Assembly (NCBI GenBank): GCA_024226255.1
Contig: JAAELU010000620.1
Span: 1 to 38,198, forward strand
Reading direction: 5' to 3'
From: a bacterium
Lineage (GTDB): Bacteria; Actinomycetota; Acidimicrobiia; Spongiisociales; UBA5794
DNA: 38,198 nt
Each line of letters begins with the position of its first letter. Within the stretch, counting starts at the first letter, position 1. Below, piece after piece: positions 15,555-24,476 of this stretch. Both the position numbers and the translations under genes were made by a program. The notes under the pieces were generated by a model that searched no databases, was not told the origin of the DNA, and saw nothing but the letters and a program-made list of their open reading frames with translations.

Positions 15555-17084
15555 ATGTCTGACCGCCTAATCATCTTCGATACGACCCTGCGCGACGGCG
15601 AACAAGCGCCGGGCATCGCGCTTTCTCCCGACGACAAGGTTGCCATTGCCCACCAGCTGGCGCGCCTTCAGGTCGACGTCGTCGAGGCCGGCTTTGCCGC
15701 CTCTTCACCCGGCGACTTCACGGCGGTGCAGCGCATCGCTCGCGAGGTCAGGGGCCCCAAAATCGCCAGCCTGGCGCGCACTCACCCCGGCGACATCGAC
15801 AAGGCTGCCGAGGCACTCAAAGACGCCGCCGAACGCCGGATCCACGTCTTCATCTCGACATCGGCGATACATATGGAGTCCATGCTGCGCATGACTGAGA
15901 GCGAGGTACTCAAGGCCATCGTGGAGTCTGTGAAACGGGCCAAGAGTTATTGCGACGACGTCGAGTTCTCGCCGCAGGACGCCACCCGGACCAATCCAGA
16001 CTTCGTGATCGCCACCTGCCAGGCCGCCGTCAAAGCGGGAGCAACAACGATCAACATCCCGGATACCGTTGGATACGCGATGCCGGCGGACTTCGTCGAC
16101 TTGATGAAACGGGTCTACAACGAGGTGCGCGGCGGCAATGAGGACGTCGTTGTCTCGACCCATTGCCACAACGATCTGGGCATGGCGGTAGCCAACTCGC
16201 TTTCGGCGATCCATGCTGGTGCTCGCCAAATCGAGGGGGCGATCAACGGAATCGGAGAGCGGGCCGGCAACACGTCGACCGAGGAAATCATCATGGCGGT
16301 GAAGACTCGCGAGGACTACTTCGGCGTTGAGATCGGGGCGGACACCACGCAGATCGTCGAGACATCGCGGCTGGTTGCCCGGCTGACCGGTTACCCGGTG
16401 CAATACAACAAGGCGGTCGTCGGGCGCAACGCCTTCGCCCACGAGTCCGGCATCCATCAGCACGGTGTACTCCGGGATCGGCTCACCTACGAGATCATGG
16501 ATCCCGAAGCGGTCGGCCATCGCTCGATGATTGTTCTCGGCAAACACTCTGGGCGAGCCGCATTCGCCGACGCCCTCTACAAGATGGAAATCACACTTGA
16601 CGACGAAGAGTTTTCCAGGGCGTTCGTACGCTTCAAGGAACTGGCCGACCGTAAGGGCGAAATCGGGGAGGAAGGGCTTCGGGCCATCGTCGCGGCACAA
16701 GCCGGGATTGAGCTCGGCCGCTTCCAGCTCGTTGGAATTCATCTGTCCGGTGGCGACCATGAGGTACCTACCGCCGTCGTGAGCCTTCGTCACGGCGAAG
16801 AGACGTCCCAATTCGAGGCCAGTGGCGACGGCATGGTCAACGCCGCGTTCGTCGCGATCCAGGACGCTTTTGGAATCCCGGCAACGCTTCTCGACTATCG
16901 AGTGAGTCCCCTGACCTCAGGCGCCGATGCCATGGCTGAGGTAAACGTCATTGTGCAAGTGGGCGCGGACACCTATTCCGGGCGGGGCGTGTCTACGGAC
17001 GTCGTAGAGGGGTCGGCGCAGGCGATCGTCGCAGCCCTGAACAAGGCCGACAACAGCGGAATGACAGCGGAGACGGCCGAATAA
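15555..17084 (+). CDS. leuA: 2-isopropylmalate synthase (LeuA type 1)
   Basis: LeuA condenses 2-oxoisovalerate with acetyl-CoA, the first committed step to leucine. The 509-residue protein starts with the DRE-TIM signature [13 protein letters not shown] and has THCHNDLG (metal-binding His-x-His) near residue 203 and [13 protein letters not shown] near 231-243. A C-terminal LeuA allosteric domain (from about residue 390) is where leucine feedback-inhibits the family. Length and sequence fit the shorter type 1 enzyme found in Proteobacteria and Firmicutes, not the longer type common in Mycobacterium and Corynebacterium. AGGAG lies 9 nt before the ATG and is the target of the leader-peptide pairing. 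The stop overlaps the leuB start by one base. Confidence 0.95.
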   Translation: MSDRLIIFDTTLRDGEQAPGIALSPDDKVAIAHQLARLQVDVVEAGFAASSPGDFTAVQRIAREVRGPKIASLARTHPGDIDKAAEALKDAAERRIHVFISTSAIHMESMLRMTESEVLKAIVESVKRAKSYCDDVEFSPQDATRTNPDFVIATCQAAVKAGATTINIPDTVGYAMPADFVDLMKRVYNEVRGGNEDVVVSTHCHNDLGMAVANSLSAIHAGARQIEGAINGIGERAGNTSTEEIIMAVKTREDYFGVEIGADTTQIVETSRLVARLTGYPVQYNKAVVGRNAFAHESGIHQHGVLRDRLTYEIMDPEAVGHRSMIVLGKHSGRAAFADALYKMEITLDDEEFSRAFVRFKELADRKGEIGEEGLRAIVAAQAGIELGRFQLVGIHLSGGDHEVPTAVVSLRHGEETSQFEASGDGMVNAAFVAIQDAFGIPATLLDYRVSPLTSGADAMAEVNVIVQVGADTYSGRGVSTDVVEGSAQAIVAALNKADNSGMTAETAE

Positions 17085-18148
17085 TGCAGGCCCACTTTGT
17101 TCTCCTCCCGGGGGACGGCATCGGGCCCGAGATCGTCACCGAGGCTCGCAAGGTCCTCGAGCGAGTTGCCCAACTTCGGGGACATACGTTCGACTTCGAA
17201 GAGAAGCTGATGGGCGGAATCGCCATTGACGAAGCGGGCGATCCGCTGCCGGAATCAACGTTGGCGGCTTGTCGCGAGGCCGACGCCGTCTTGCTTGGTG
17301 CGGTGGGCGGGCCCAAGTGGGACGACCCCACGGCAAAGACCCGACCTGAGGCGGGTCTGCTGGCCATTCGTCGCCAACTCGGCCTCTTCGCCAATCTGCG
17401 CCCGGTGAAGCCGAACCGCCATCTAATCGACGCTTCGCCGCTGCGGCCGGAACTCGTTGAAGGTGTCGACATCCTGTTTGTGCGAGAGCTCACCGGCGGG
17501 ATCTACTTTGGCCCGTCGAGCATCAGCGATGACGGCCGCCAAGCTCAGTCGACGATGGTGTACTCGGTCGGTGAGATTGAACGCATCGTACGTATCGCCG
17601 CAGAGGCAGCCCGTGGCCGGCAGGGTCGGCTGACATCAGTGGACAAGGCGAACGTTCTCGAAGTATCCCGACTTTGGCGCCGCGTTGCCGCGCGAGTCAT
17701 GGAGCAGGAGTATGCCGACGTTGCCTACGAGGTGGTGTTGGTGGATGCCATGGCGATGCATCTGATCTCTCGACCCCGCGACTTCGACGTCGTGGTCACA
17801 GGGAACATGTTCGGGGACATCCTCACCGATGAAGCATCGATGCTTCCGGGGTCGCTTGGGCTTCTCCCCTCAGCATCGCTCGGCGAGCCGGGACCCGGGC
17901 TGTACGAGCCGATCCACGGCTCAGCACCGGATATCGCCGGCCAGGGCATTGCCAACCCGCTGGCCACAATCCTGGCCGCGGCGATGGCTCTGAGGCACTC
18001 TCTGCACTTGGAACCCGAGGCCATTGCGGTCGAAGAAGCAGTCGAGACTGTCCTCGACAGTGGCACGCGCACCGCGGACATCGCCGCGGGCGGTGCTTCA
18101 GCTTCAACATCTGAAATGGGTGACGCCGTCGTCACTGCGCTCGGCTAG
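17084..18148 (+). CDS. leuB: 3-isopropylmalate dehydrogenase
   Basis: LeuB oxidatively decarboxylates 3-isopropylmalate with NAD. The 354-residue protein has [12 protein letters not shown] at the N-terminus, the substrate-loop [10 protein letters not shown] near residue 134, [13 protein letters not shown] near 186, the metal-binding [19 protein letters not shown] near 231-249, and the NAD-pocket [21 protein letters not shown] near 265-285. ATG overlaps the leuA stop (TAATG), so it depends on leuA translation and indirectly on the leuA leader. The isomerase genes leuCD are not in the window, so that step must be encoded elsewhere. Confidence 0.96.
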   Translation: MQAHFVLLPGDGIGPEIVTEARKVLERVAQLRGHTFDFEEKLMGGIAIDEAGDPLPESTLAACREADAVLLGAVGGPKWDDPTAKTRPEAGLLAIRRQLGLFANLRPVKPNRHLIDASPLRPELVEGVDILFVRELTGGIYFGPSSISDDGRQAQSTMVYSVGEIERIVRIAAEAARGRQGRLTSVDKANVLEVSRLWRRVAARVMEQEYADVAYEVVLVDAMAMHLISRPRDFDVVVTGNMFGDILTDEASMLPGSLGLLPSASLGEPGPGLYEPIHGSAPDIAGQGIANPLATILAAAMALRHSLHLEPEAIAVEEAVETVLDSGTRTADIAAGGASASTSEMGDAVVTALG

Positions 18149-18215
18149 CGATCGCTGCCGTTGCGGGCTGAGGGCGACGACTCCGACAACTCTGAGCACG
18201 TCCTACGATTGCTGC

Positions 18216-19745
18216 ATGTGGCGCCGCACCGGACTCTGGCTGTCTCTCGCACTCCTGGCTGCTGCATGTTCGGGTACCGACGGAGTCGACTCGTCAGCCA
18301 CTCCCCCGACATCGGCTGTCTCCTCGACCCCTGCTCCGGTCTCGACCATGGCGTCGACAACGAGCGAACCGGACGACGGCAGCGGACGCGGTAACGAAGG
18401 ATTCACGAGATTTGCCGGCCCGCCTGAATCACTTGGAATCGGCGACAACTACTTCCCCGACCTGGGAAATCCGGGATATGACGTCAACCACTACACGCTT
18501 GACCTGGTGTTCGAGCCGGCCGCTACCCGGCTCGGCGGTGTCGTGACGATCGAGGCGACAGCGCTACAGGCCCTGACGACCTTCAACCTGGATTTCACCG
18601 GCCTGACGATCGACTCTGTAGCGGTGGATGGGTCCGAGGCCGCGTTTGAGCTGATCGAGGAGGACGTTGTGATCTCTCCCCAAACTCCGATCGCTCAGGA
18701 TGAGGAATTCACAATTGACGTCGAGTACGGCGGACAACCACGCTCTACGGGGTCCGGGGCTGTGCCCTTCGGCATTGGCTGGACCACGGTCAACGGCCAG
18801 AACTACGTAGTCGCCGAGCCTGATGGCGCCCACTCCTGGTTCCCATCAAACGATCACCCACTCGACAAAGCGACATACACGTTTCGGATCAATGTCCCCG
18901 ATGGTGTGACTGCAGCGGCCAGCGGCACCTTCGTCGAGCAGATAACCGACGTTGGTCGCTCAATCTGGGTCTGGGAGATGCGTTCACCCATGACGACGTA
19001 TCTAGCCACGGTCGTCATCGGCGACTTCGACATCGTGGAAGATCCGGCGGCAAGTCTCGATGCCGGTGTTGCGATTCGCCACGTCCTGCCCGCGGGCACC
19101 ACCGTGGCCGATTGGCCTGGCCTCGAAAGACAGGGCGAGATGATTGCCTACCTGGCCGAGCTTTTTGGGCCGTACCCCTTCGAGACCTATGGGATTGCCA
19201 TTGTGGAAGGGTTCGGGGCGGCCCTGGAGAACCAGACACTCTCTTTGTTCGACCGCAACCTGGCCGAGAGTTTCTTCTTCGAGGACGTTCTCATCCACGA
19301 GCTCGCCCATCAGTGGTTCGGCGACAGCGTCAGCCTGGGACAGTGGTCCGATATCTGGCTCAATGAGGGATTCGCCTCTTACGCCGAGTGGCTGTGGATA
19401 GAGCGCGAGCAGGGTCGAGCGACTCTCGAGACTGGTATCGCAGTCGAGCGGGACCAGTTCGACGAGGCCGGATTCAACGCGCCAGGAGTTCCGCCATCAT
19501 TCGACCTGTTCAATAGAGCGGTCTACCGAGTTGGCGCTATGACGTTGCATGCACTGCGGCTGACAGTCGGTGACGACGCCTTCTTTGACATCCTCAAGGC
19601 ATACGCGGCGAGATTTGCCAATGGTTCCGCCGTAACCGCCGACTTCGTCGCCCTCGCCGAGGAGATTTCCGCAATGGAGCTAGACGACCTATTCGACGCG
19701 TGGCTGATCGAGCAACCAGTCCCCCAATTCCCACCCGGCGAGTAG
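18216..19745 (+). CDS. M1-family metallopeptidase, probable lipoprotein
   Basis: The 509-residue protein is a secreted gluzincin. MWRRTGLWLSLALLAAAC looks like a lipoprotein signal with Cys18 as the lipidated residue. A Ser/Thr/Pro linker follows to about residue 60, then the M1 N-terminal beta domain (YDVNHYTLDLVFEP onward). The catalytic zinc site is complete: His361, Glu362 and His365 in HELAHQWFGD, with the third ligand Glu384 in WLNEGF, the canonical HExxH-18-E spacing. The substrate motif GAMEN is replaced by GAALEN. It is shorter than full aminopeptidase N (about 850 residues), having no long C-terminal helical domain. The ATG has no Shine-Dalgarno but TACGAT six bases upstream. Extracellular peptide trimming is likely. 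Confidence 0.85.
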   Translation: MWRRTGLWLSLALLAAACSGTDGVDSSATPPTSAVSSTPAPVSTMASTTSEPDDGSGRGNEGFTRFAGPPESLGIGDNYFPDLGNPGYDVNHYTLDLVFEPAATRLGGVVTIEATALQALTTFNLDFTGLTIDSVAVDGSEAAFELIEEDVVISPQTPIAQDEEFTIDVEYGGQPRSTGSGAVPFGIGWTTVNGQNYVVAEPDGAHSWFPSNDHPLDKATYTFRINVPDGVTAAASGTFVEQITDVGRSIWVWEMRSPMTTYLATVVIGDFDIVEDPAASLDAGVAIRHVLPAGTTVADWPGLERQGEMIAYLAELFGPYPFETYGIAIVEGFGAALENQTLSLFDRNLAESFFFEDVLIHELAHQWFGDSVSLGQWSDIWLNEGFASYAEWLWIEREQGRATLETGIAVERDQFDEAGFNAPGVPPSFDLFNRAVYRVGAMTLHALRLTVGDDAFFDILKAYAARFANGSAVTADFVALAEEISAMELDDLFDAWLIEQPVPQFPPGE

Positions 19746-19770
19746 GACCTCCGCAGTACCCAGTGTCCGT

Positions 19771-19951
19771 GCCCCCTCGAGTTCCGCCAGGAACTCGAGG
19801 CAAGCTACCGGCCGAGCAGATCCAGAGCATGCGCCCCCTCGAGTTCCGCCAGGAACTCGAGGCAAGCTACCGGCCAAGCAGATCCAGAGCATGCGCCCCC
19901 TCGAGTTCCGCCAGGAACTCGAGGCAAGCTACCGGCCGCCAGGCCGGTAGC
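19771..19951. repeat. 62-bp tandem repeat, 2.7 copies, each with a perfect hairpin
   Basis: Copies start at 19771, 19833 and 19895, exactly 62 bp apart and almost identical (one G/A difference seen between copies 1 and 2). Each contains an 11-bp stem, CCTCGAGTTCC and GGAACTCGAGG, around the loop GCCA. The last copy breaks off into another perfect hairpin, GCTACCGGCC-GCCA-GGCCGGTAGC (19928-19951), with the same loop. The array fills the gap between two convergent genes and could act as a bidirectional terminator. Confidence 0.92.
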
Positions 19952-19953
19952 CG

Positions 19954-21681
19954 TTAGCTGCAGCTGCCGACCACAATGCCGACCCGATTGTGTGCCTCGG
20001 GTCCCAGCCCACGCCACCAGCCGCGGACTCGGACCTCTTGACCAACACTGTTGTAACCGCCCGGGAGGGTGTACACCCCAGCGGTCTGTACATCCGGATC
20101 AACATCCACTGTGCCGCCCCCGGATGGCCACATCGTGATCTCGCCGCTGTTATTCGCCTTGGTGACCGACACGTTCATCGCAGCCGTTTCGGGCGCACTG
20201 TTCTTCATCCACCAACGAACAACCGGGGTGCTTCCGCTGCAGTCCTGGCCGGCAACAAAGCTCGGCCCCCGAGCCGGCTGGGGTAGGCCCGGGGCACAAA
20301 TAGAGGCCCGCATGAGCAGAGTCGGCGCGGCTGAGCCGGCTTGTCCAACCCAGCTAGCGATAACCGGCTTCGGATCGTTGGATCCGGTGCCACTGAATGT
20401 TCCCCACTTGGTTTGGCCACCGTTGACATTCACCGAGCTGACCCTGGTACTCCCGTTGAAGGTGACCGTCAGGCTCTGTGCCGTTGAGTTGTTGTTCGTC
20501 ACCCGATAGCGGATGAACGCGCCGTTGGCATTGCAGTCGGCTCCAGCAAGAAAGACAGGCGACTCGAGATCAGACGGCGGCGCCGTCGTGGTGGTTGTGG
20601 TGGTCGTCGTGGTGGTGGTCGTCGTGGTCGGAGCGAGTGTGCTCGTCGTGGTGGTCGAGGTCGTGGTTGTCGTCGACCCGGGCGGCCGGGTGGTCGTCGT
20701 TGACCCAGGCGGCCGGGTGGTCGTTGACCCGGGCGGCTCGGTAGTAGTCGGCGTCGTGCTGGTCGTGGTCGCCGCAACGGTGGTCGTCGTCTCGCCCGGA
20801 AGCGTCGTGGTAGAGCCGCTACCCGCTCCGGCCGTTGTCGCCACCGGTGGCGACGTGGACAGGATGTTTCCCAGCGGGTCGACCGTGGTGCCGGAAGCAA
20901 GAATGCTTCCACCAACGGTGGTGCTCGATCCTTCAGCGATTATCAGCCCGCCCGGCGCGCAGATAGGGATGATCATCTGGGTCCATGTCTCGGCAATGCC
21001 GGATGAGCCTTCTGCCCAGCCGCTGACTCGAACCTGGGTCCCGGGCGCATACTCTGCCGGAAGCTGACTCACGCCGCTCGTCTGGGCGCCGGCGAACATC
21101 AACTCGCTGGATCCGTCTCCCGGCCAGATGGTCTCGCCGACGGTGCCGTCTTCGTTGCTGATCGAGACGTAGGTTTCGCGATGCTCATCGGCACTGTTTG
21201 ACATCCACCATCGGACGATGGCCTCGTCGTCGCGACACTCCGTACCCGCCATGAACGCTGGTCCGGTGAAGTCCTCCGCCGAGGTCGTCACGCACGGATT
21301 GGGGGCAACGGTGATGCTCGACGCCGGAGCCTCGTTGTTCGTTGCCCATTCGGCCCGCAGTACCACCGACGCCGCGGCACTGCCTTGCCATTCGATTCGG
21401 CCCCGCTTGGTCTCCGAGGCGTCGACCCGTGCCGAGCCGATAACCGCCTGATCGTCGATCGAAATCGTCAGGGTTTCGTCGTCACTGGTCTCGTTGGTTA
21501 CCCGGTATTGAACGAAGGGGCCGTTGTCATCACAGTCAGAGCCTGCAAGCAGGAGTGGCCCCGGCACCTCTTCGGCCTGGGCCGGGGGCGTCGAGATAAG
21601 CGCGACTGCACCCCAAGCGAGCGCCAGCACCACCACAATGATCAATCCGTAACGAATACGCGTGTCTTGCCGACGCCGCAT
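19954..21681 (-). CDS. Secreted protein with duplicated two-domain layout and Thr/Pro linker
   Basis: Unrecognised 575-residue exported protein. The N-terminus is a signal peptide (RRR, then LIIVVVLALAWGAVALI, cleavage after PAQA at residue 36) or an uncleaved anchor. Two domains A and B occur twice: A1 about 41-130, B1 about 139-250, a linker of Thr, Pro and Gly with a run of about 15 Thr (270-372), then A2 and B2 to the end. A copies share AG-D-C, then YRVTN; B copies share GP-F-AG, VRWWM-NSA, and QVRV-GW. Each domain has two cysteines, one near each end (for example 50/130 and 149/241), suggesting one disulfide per domain. GGGGAAGG precedes the ATG. A cell-surface binding or adhesion role is a guess. 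Confidence 0.85.
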   Translation of the reverse strand: MRRRQDTRIRYGLIIVVVLALAWGAVALISTPPAQAEEVPGPLLLAGSDCDDNGPFVQYRVTNETSDDETLTISIDDQAVIGSARVDASETKRGRIEWQGSAAASVVLRAEWATNNEAPASSITVAPNPCVTTSAEDFTGPAFMAGTECRDDEAIVRWWMSNSADEHRETYVSISNEDGTVGETIWPGDGSSELMFAGAQTSGVSQLPAEYAPGTQVRVSGWAEGSSGIAETWTQMIIPICAPGGLIIAEGSSTTVGGSILASGTTVDPLGNILSTSPPVATTAGAGSGSTTTLPGETTTTVAATTTSTTPTTTEPPGSTTTRPPGSTTTTRPPGSTTTTTSTTTTSTLAPTTTTTTTTTTTTTTTAPPSDLESPVFLAGADCNANGAFIRYRVTNNNSTAQSLTVTFNGSTRVSSVNVNGGQTKWGTFSGTGSNDPKPVIASWVGQAGSAAPTLLMRASICAPGLPQPARGPSFVAGQDCSGSTPVVRWWMKNSAPETAAMNVSVTKANNSGEITMWPSGGGTVDVDPDVQTAGVYTLPGGYNSVGQEVRVRGWWRGLGPEAHNRVGIVVGSCS

Positions 21682-21846
21682 GCCTTCCCCATTTGTTCGC
21701 CTGACCCAGCAGTGGCGGCTGCCAACCCCACCTGCCCAGCCAGCTCACCTGCCCGCCGATGATAAAACACATCGCGGGGTTAGGAAAGGGGGATATCCAC
21801 AACCCCCGCTCGGACCAGCCACGGACCCGGCTACCGTCCCCTTCCT

Positions 21847-22731
21847 ATGAGTATGCGAAATGGTGGGCGTGCAATCCCGACAGCCATCCCTGCGCTGATA
21901 ACGCCTTTCGCCGCGAACGGTGATCTTGATCTCAACGCCCATCGGACGAACATCCGTACGCTCGTCGCCGAGGGGGTTGCGGGCTTTCTGATCGCCGGCT
22001 CGACGGGAGAGGGCCCCTATCTCCTGGACGGAGAACGTGCGGTGCTGCTCGACATGTCCCGCAAAACGGCCCCTGGCGCCTTCCTGATGTGCGCCATTGC
22101 GGCCCAATCGGTTGCTCAGGCCGCCCAGCAGCTGTCCGAATTGGAAAACGCGGACGTTGCACTAGTCGTGACACCCACGATGTTCGCCAAAACCAACGCA
22201 GATCAGGTTCGGTTCTTCACGGAAGTGGCCAACCTGGCGACACTGCCGATCTGGCTGTACACAGTGCCTGGGGTCACCGGCTACAACCTCCCCACCGAGG
22301 CGGTGGCGGAGCTGGCATCACATCCGAACATCTTCGGTATCAAGGATTCCTCTGGCTTGGTCGAACGAATCGGCGTCATGCGGCACGCCTGCCCCGACCA
22401 CTTCCTGATCTACGTTGGGGCGTCGCGGGCGGTGGCCGCCGGCCGACGGCAGGGCGCCAATGGTGCGATCACGGCATCGGGCAACTACGCCTGGGGTCTG
22501 GTCGACACCATTATGTCCGGCGTCCCCGATGACCCTGATGTCGCCGCCGCCCAAGAGCGGCTCACCGGCCTAGCCGCGATAGTCGAGAAGCATGGAGTGC
22601 GGGGAACCGCCGTGGCGGCAACTCTTGCAGGTCTCCATCCAGGTCACCACCGTCTGCCACTCGACTCGCTCGATGCTGCGACCGTGTCATCTTTGGGCAC
22701 GGCGATCGAAGCGTGGCGCGACGGGCTCTAG
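21847..22731 (+). CDS. DapA/N-acetylneuraminate lyase family aldolase
   Basis: This 294-residue class I aldolase has a (beta/alpha)8 barrel. Its active site is visible: Lys166 in IFGIKDSSG forms the Schiff base, Tyr138 in WLYTVPG is the catalytic tyrosine, and GSTGEGPYL (51-59) is the substrate carboxylate loop. Family members include dihydrodipicolinate synthase, 4-hydroxy-2-oxoglutarate aldolase and sugar-acid lyases. No lysine or sugar-acid genes lie nearby, so the substrate is open. The ATG at 21847 has no Shine-Dalgarno; TACCGT lies 9 nt upstream. Another ATG is two codons on. Its stop overlaps the stop of the convergent MscS gene in a shared CTAG. Confidence 0.85.
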   Translation: MSMRNGGRAIPTAIPALITPFAANGDLDLNAHRTNIRTLVAEGVAGFLIAGSTGEGPYLLDGERAVLLDMSRKTAPGAFLMCAIAAQSVAQAAQQLSELENADVALVVTPTMFAKTNADQVRFFTEVANLATLPIWLYTVPGVTGYNLPTEAVAELASHPNIFGIKDSSGLVERIGVMRHACPDHFLIYVGASRAVAAGRRQGANGAITASGNYAWGLVDTIMSGVPDDPDVAAAQERLTGLAAIVEKHGVRGTAVAATLAGLHPGHHRLPLDSLDAATVSSLGTAIEAWRDGL

Positions 22732-23426
22732 GAGGCTGCTGTTCTCAGATCGACGACGCCTGCGATGAAATCGCCATTCGGGACGTCGACCGATCGGCCC
22801 TCAGACACCTCAACGCGCGTCGTTGACAAACCGATCTCAACGATCTTGCCATCGACGTCGCCAACCCGAATGTGGTCGCCGATGTTGTAGCGGCTGTGGA
22901 CGTGGCGGCCGGCGGCCACATGATGAGCCACGGGGACCGAGCCCAAGCCAACGCCAAGGGCGATCGTCAGGGCGGTGCCGAATGCAATCGCAGCCACCAG
23001 GATCAGGATGATGTCCGTTGAGATGCCAACCTGCTGCATGGCAATAACGACGCCCACACCGAGGATCATCGAGGAAATGATGAGGCGAGCCCGGCTCGCC
23101 AGAACCGGCGAGATTCTCCGTAATCCGGTTTCGGCAAACAGTCCGGCGATGCGACCAAGGGCTTGCGCGATCACCACGATGATGATTGCCACCGCGACCT
23201 TTGGCACCGACTTGATGACTGAGGAGAACAGGTCCGCCGCCTGGTCCGGATCCGCAATTACCAGGCCACCGACGACGAGCGCCGAGAAGACAAGTACCGG
23301 CACAAGTTGGGCAATCAGATCTCGCCACTGTTCCGGAACTCGGCCTTTGAGTAACTTCCCGGTCAGCCAAATGAGAACCGCAATTCCCACGGCAACGGCG
23401 GCGGCAACGATCCTGCTGGTATCCAT
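22728..23426 (-). CDS. MscS-family mechanosensitive channel
   Basis: The 232-residue protein has several membrane spans (about residues 8-25, 40-60, 74-95 and 115-165 containing the pore helix, rich in Ala and Gly). An MscS beta domain follows: YNIGDHIRVGDVDGKIVEIG, TTRVE, then VDVPNGDFI. The usual C-terminal cage domain is absent, so it is a short form. It would open under membrane tension to release solutes. The ATG follows the anti-sigma stop by 6 nt with GGAG upstream, so it is the third gene of the sigma operon. That placement suggests the sigma factor answers osmotic or envelope stress. Confidence 0.88.
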   Translation of the reverse strand: MDTSRIVAAAVAVGIAVLIWLTGKLLKGRVPEQWRDLIAQLVPVLVFSALVVGGLVIADPDQAADLFSSVIKSVPKVAVAIIIVVIAQALGRIAGLFAETGLRRISPVLASRARLIISSMILGVGVVIAMQQVGISTDIILILVAAIAFGTALTIALGVGLGSVPVAHHVAAGRHVHSRYNIGDHIRVGDVDGKIVEIGLSTTRVEVSEGRSVDVPNGDFIAGVVDLRTAAS

Positions 23427-23432
23427 AGTCCC

Positions 23433-23765
23433 CTACTCCGTGTCTTCGTGTTCCGGCGCCGAGGAGTTCGTGTCCTCATCCGCCAGATTGTTCTCTTCGG
23501 CGTCCGCCCCGGGACCGTACGCAACGGCGGCACGCCCCATTGCGGCGGCGACGTCGAGACCGAAGCGGACGACATCGGCTACAAATTCGCCGAGTCGGAT
23601 GCGTTCCAACACCGGTTCCGAAAGGTCCTGCGTCAGCTCCCCCTGCCAAAGCTCGGCAAGGAATGCCTGACACTCATCACACGTGGCCACGTGATCGTCG
23701 AGGCTCTCGTCGTGGCCGTCGACGAAAGCAAAGAGAAGATCGTCGGTGGTGTTACATGATCTCAC
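23433..23765 (-). CDS. ZAS-type anti-sigma factor
   Basis: The 110-residue protein has the zinc anti-sigma signature H-x3-C-x2-C: His25, Cys29 and Cys32 in DDHVATCDEC, with Cys4 as a possible further ligand. It probably holds the sigma factor encoded just upstream. I see no transmembrane helix after the ZAS segment, so it is a soluble type like RsrA and could respond to redox or another cytoplasmic signal. The tail is very acidic. I start it at the GTG at 23765, which overlaps the sigma stop (GTGA) and has GGAGGA 7 nt upstream; the frame is open further upstream but inside the sigma gene. Confidence 0.82.
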   Translation of the reverse strand: MRSCNTTDDLLFAFVDGHDESLDDHVATCDECQAFLAELWQGELTQDLSEPVLERIRLGEFVADVVRFGLDVAAAMGRAAVAYGPGADAEENNLADEDTNSSAPEHEDTE

Positions 23766-24358
23766 TGCCAGTCCTCCATGGGACCGCGCAGGGCACGGCG
23801 AGCGCGCAGGATTCGGGTGCGAACAGTATTGAGCGGCAACCCGAGCTCGTCGGCGATTTCCTGATAGGACAGGCACCCGTATTCCCTCATGACAAGCGGT
23901 TCCTTGAGGTCGGTGGGCAGCTCCTCGATCGCAGACCTGAGGTGAGCCGCCATTTCGTCGCGCATCGCTTCGCGTTCGGGTCCAACATCCGTCGGCGATT
24001 CCGGGAGGGTGTCGGCCGGGTATTCCTTGCGGCGCTGCACGGCATTGAGGGCGAGGTTGGTGGCGATCCGGTACAGCCAGCTGCGCACTGCTGCCTGGCC
24101 GCGGAAGTCCGGGAGGGCTTTGTAGGCCCTCACAAACGCATCCTGTGCCACATCTTGTGCCAACACCGGGTTCCTCACTATCCGCATTGCGGCTCCGTAG
24201 ACGAAGTCTTGGTGCCGCCGGATCAATTCGCCGAACGCCTCTAGATCTGTCTCGACCGCGGCCACCAGCTCGAGATCAGTCAATCCCGCGTACTCAGGAC
24301 GCCCTGAGCGGGTTGACCGTTCGCCCCGTGCCGGGGACCCCCTCGCTTCTGTACTCAT
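23762..24358 (-). CDS. ECF-family RNA polymerase sigma factor
   Basis: The 198-residue protein has only regions 2 and 4, the ECF layout. Region 2 spans about residues 30-95 (DLEAFGELIRRHQDFVYGAAMRIV split across helices, then AQDVAQDAFVRAYKALPDF and AVRSWLYRIATNLALN). Region 4 spans about 137-190, with a helix-turn-helix at LSYQEIADELGLPLNTVRTRILRAR. The ATG at 24358 follows an AGGA site; a GTG 57 nt upstream (24415) is less likely because it sits inside a candidate promoter. The anti-sigma gene overlaps its stop. Two candidate ECF promoters with the same spacing, one on each strand, lie just upstream, so it may control itself and the divergent transcript. Confidence 0.9.
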   Translation of the reverse strand: MSTEARGSPARGERSTRSGRPEYAGLTDLELVAAVETDLEAFGELIRRHQDFVYGAAMRIVRNPVLAQDVAQDAFVRAYKALPDFRGQAAVRSWLYRIATNLALNAVQRRKEYPADTLPESPTDVGPEREAMRDEMAAHLRSAIEELPTDLKEPLVMREYGCLSYQEIADELGLPLNTVRTRILRARRALRGPMEDWQ

Positions 24359-24383
24359 CGCTTCCTTGTGGCACCTTGTGTTC

Positions 24384-24412
24384 TTTGACACGGATGAGGC
24401 CGTGGAGTTCTC
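24384..24412 (-). promoter_or_regulatory. Candidate ECF promoter of the sigma/anti-sigma/MscS operon
   Basis: Read on the minus strand, GAGAAC (24412-24407), a 17-nt spacer and GTCAAA (24389-24384) fit the GGAAC / GTC pattern of ECF promoters. The sigma ATG is 26 nt past the -10 box. Overlapping it is an inverted repeat CGTGGAG-TT-CTCCACG (24401-24416). Confidence 0.4.
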
Positions 24413-24476
24413 CACGTTCCTGGGGAGCCGGCTGCAAACACCAGCCTAAGGGTTGAACAGGTCGCAGAAGAAACCT

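Noticed and set aside
15705-16811. Minus-strand open frame of 368 codons opposite leuA
   Set aside because: leuA is certain; the antisense frame shows no motif. The same holds for long mirror frames opposite fabH, the F420 oxidoreductase, metK and the TPM gene.
19771-19951. CRISPR array
   Set aside because: The period is 62 bp with no variable spacers: the whole unit repeats. No cas genes are near.
20575-20830. Low-complexity DNA as a separate repeat element or coding frame on the plus strand (Val-rich)
   Set aside because: It is the Thr/Pro linker of the minus-strand secreted protein; the plus-strand Val-rich frame is its mirror.
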